DNA of 64,000 nucleotides from assembly GCA_022846095.1 (NCBI GenBank), contig AP025583.1:124001-188000 (forward strand), given 5' to 3'. The notes under the pieces were generated by a model that saw only the letters and a list, made by a program, of their open reading frames with translations, was not told the origin of the DNA and did no database searches. Source of the DNA: Oscillospiraceae bacterium (GTDB lineage Bacteria; Bacillota; Clostridia; Oscillospirales; Oscillospiraceae). The position numbers and the translations under genes are program-made. Shown here in pieces: positions 63,829-64,000 of this stretch (its first letter is position 1; each line of letters opens with the position of its first letter).

Positions 63829-64000
63829 ATGGATCAGGCGAAAACAGGGCTTTTTATCGCCCAGCGCCGCCGGATGCTGGGCATGACCCAGCAGGAGCTG
63901 GCCGACCGGCTGGGCGTGACCGATAAGGCGGTGTCGAAATGGGAGCGGGGGCTGAGCTACCCCGACATCACGCTGGTGTCCCCCCTGGCGGACGCGCTGG
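63829..64000 (+). CDS. XRE-family transcriptional regulator, 3'-truncated by the window
   Basis: Only the first 57 residues are visible: an XRE HTH with QQELADRLGVTDKAVSKWERG, the form typical of Firmicute regulators that carry a membrane or sensory C-terminal part. ATG 63829 has AAAGGA 13 bases and GGAAG 4 bases upstream. It diverges from the phosphorelay operon across a 33-base palindrome. Confidence 0.85.
   Translation, partial: MDQAKTGLFIAQRRRMLGMTQQELADRLGVTDKAVSKWERGLSYPDITLVSPLADAL

Overview
The window is a GC-rich chromosomal segment of a spore-forming Firmicute, most likely a gut Oscillospirales/Oscillospiraceae member (Flavonifractor, Intestinimonas or Lawsonibacter-like). The evidence is a GerA-type germinant receptor operon, a low-GC-Gram-positive style rrn operon, an anaerobic ferredoxin-based metabolism and gut-type functions. 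The genus is an inference; a 16S comparison would settle it.

Layout. (1) 1-3645: three-gene spore germination receptor operon, truncated at the left edge. (2) 3646-10143: rRNA operon with tandem promoters, 16S, tRNA-Ile, tRNA-Ala, 23S, tRNA-Lys, tRNA-Glu, 5S and a tail of tRNA-Asn, Met, Trp, Asp and Thr. (3) 10099-18872: an integrated mobile element of about 8.8 kb bounded by 45-bp copies of the tRNA-Thr 3' end. It carries a tyrosine integrase, a divergent XRE switch with repeated operators, an excisionase-like protein, DUF6809-like proteins, an HUH replication initiator preceded by two relatives that lack the catalytic residues, a KTR-type zinc-ribbon protein, and a long repeat-rich non-coding stretch that may be its origin. 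(4) 18979-26626: a minus-strand module of FAD oxidoreductase, molybdopterin oxidoreductase, four-cluster ferredoxin, MobA-like protein and M3 peptidase, divergent from a CdaR/PucR-type regulator.

(5) 26630-45174: sixteen minus-strand genes forming one uptake-and-catabolism cluster: two AbgB-like M20 amidohydrolases, a complete oligopeptide-type ABC importer, a creatinase-like M24 protein, an amidohydrolase, a MATE exporter, two MmgE/PrpD proteins, an opine-type dehydrogenase, a maleate-isomerase-like racemase, a SnoaL-fold protein and an aspartate-dehydrogenase-like protein. The simplest reading is import of N-acylated or N-substituted amino acids or dicarboxylates, hydrolysis, then epimerisation/dehydration/redox of the freed acid; the substrate is unknown. 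(6) 45434-48070: trmO and an SSS-type sodium symporter. (7) 48244-52367: a DHODH/PreA-like flavoprotein plus indolepyruvate:ferredoxin oxidoreductase (iorA, iorB), divergent from the symporter. (8) 52437-53237: a short-chain dehydrogenase resembling clostridial 7alpha-hydroxysteroid dehydrogenases. (9) 53329-63615: a phosphorelay/c-di-GMP operon of an EAL protein, a hybrid kinase, an Hpt protein and a second, giant hybrid kinase. (10) 63829-64000: start of an XRE regulator.

The two most interesting pieces are the tRNA-Thr element, with its family of inactivated Rep paralogs and repeat-rich putative origin, and the 18.5-kb catabolic cluster, whose enzyme combination matches no pathway I recognise.
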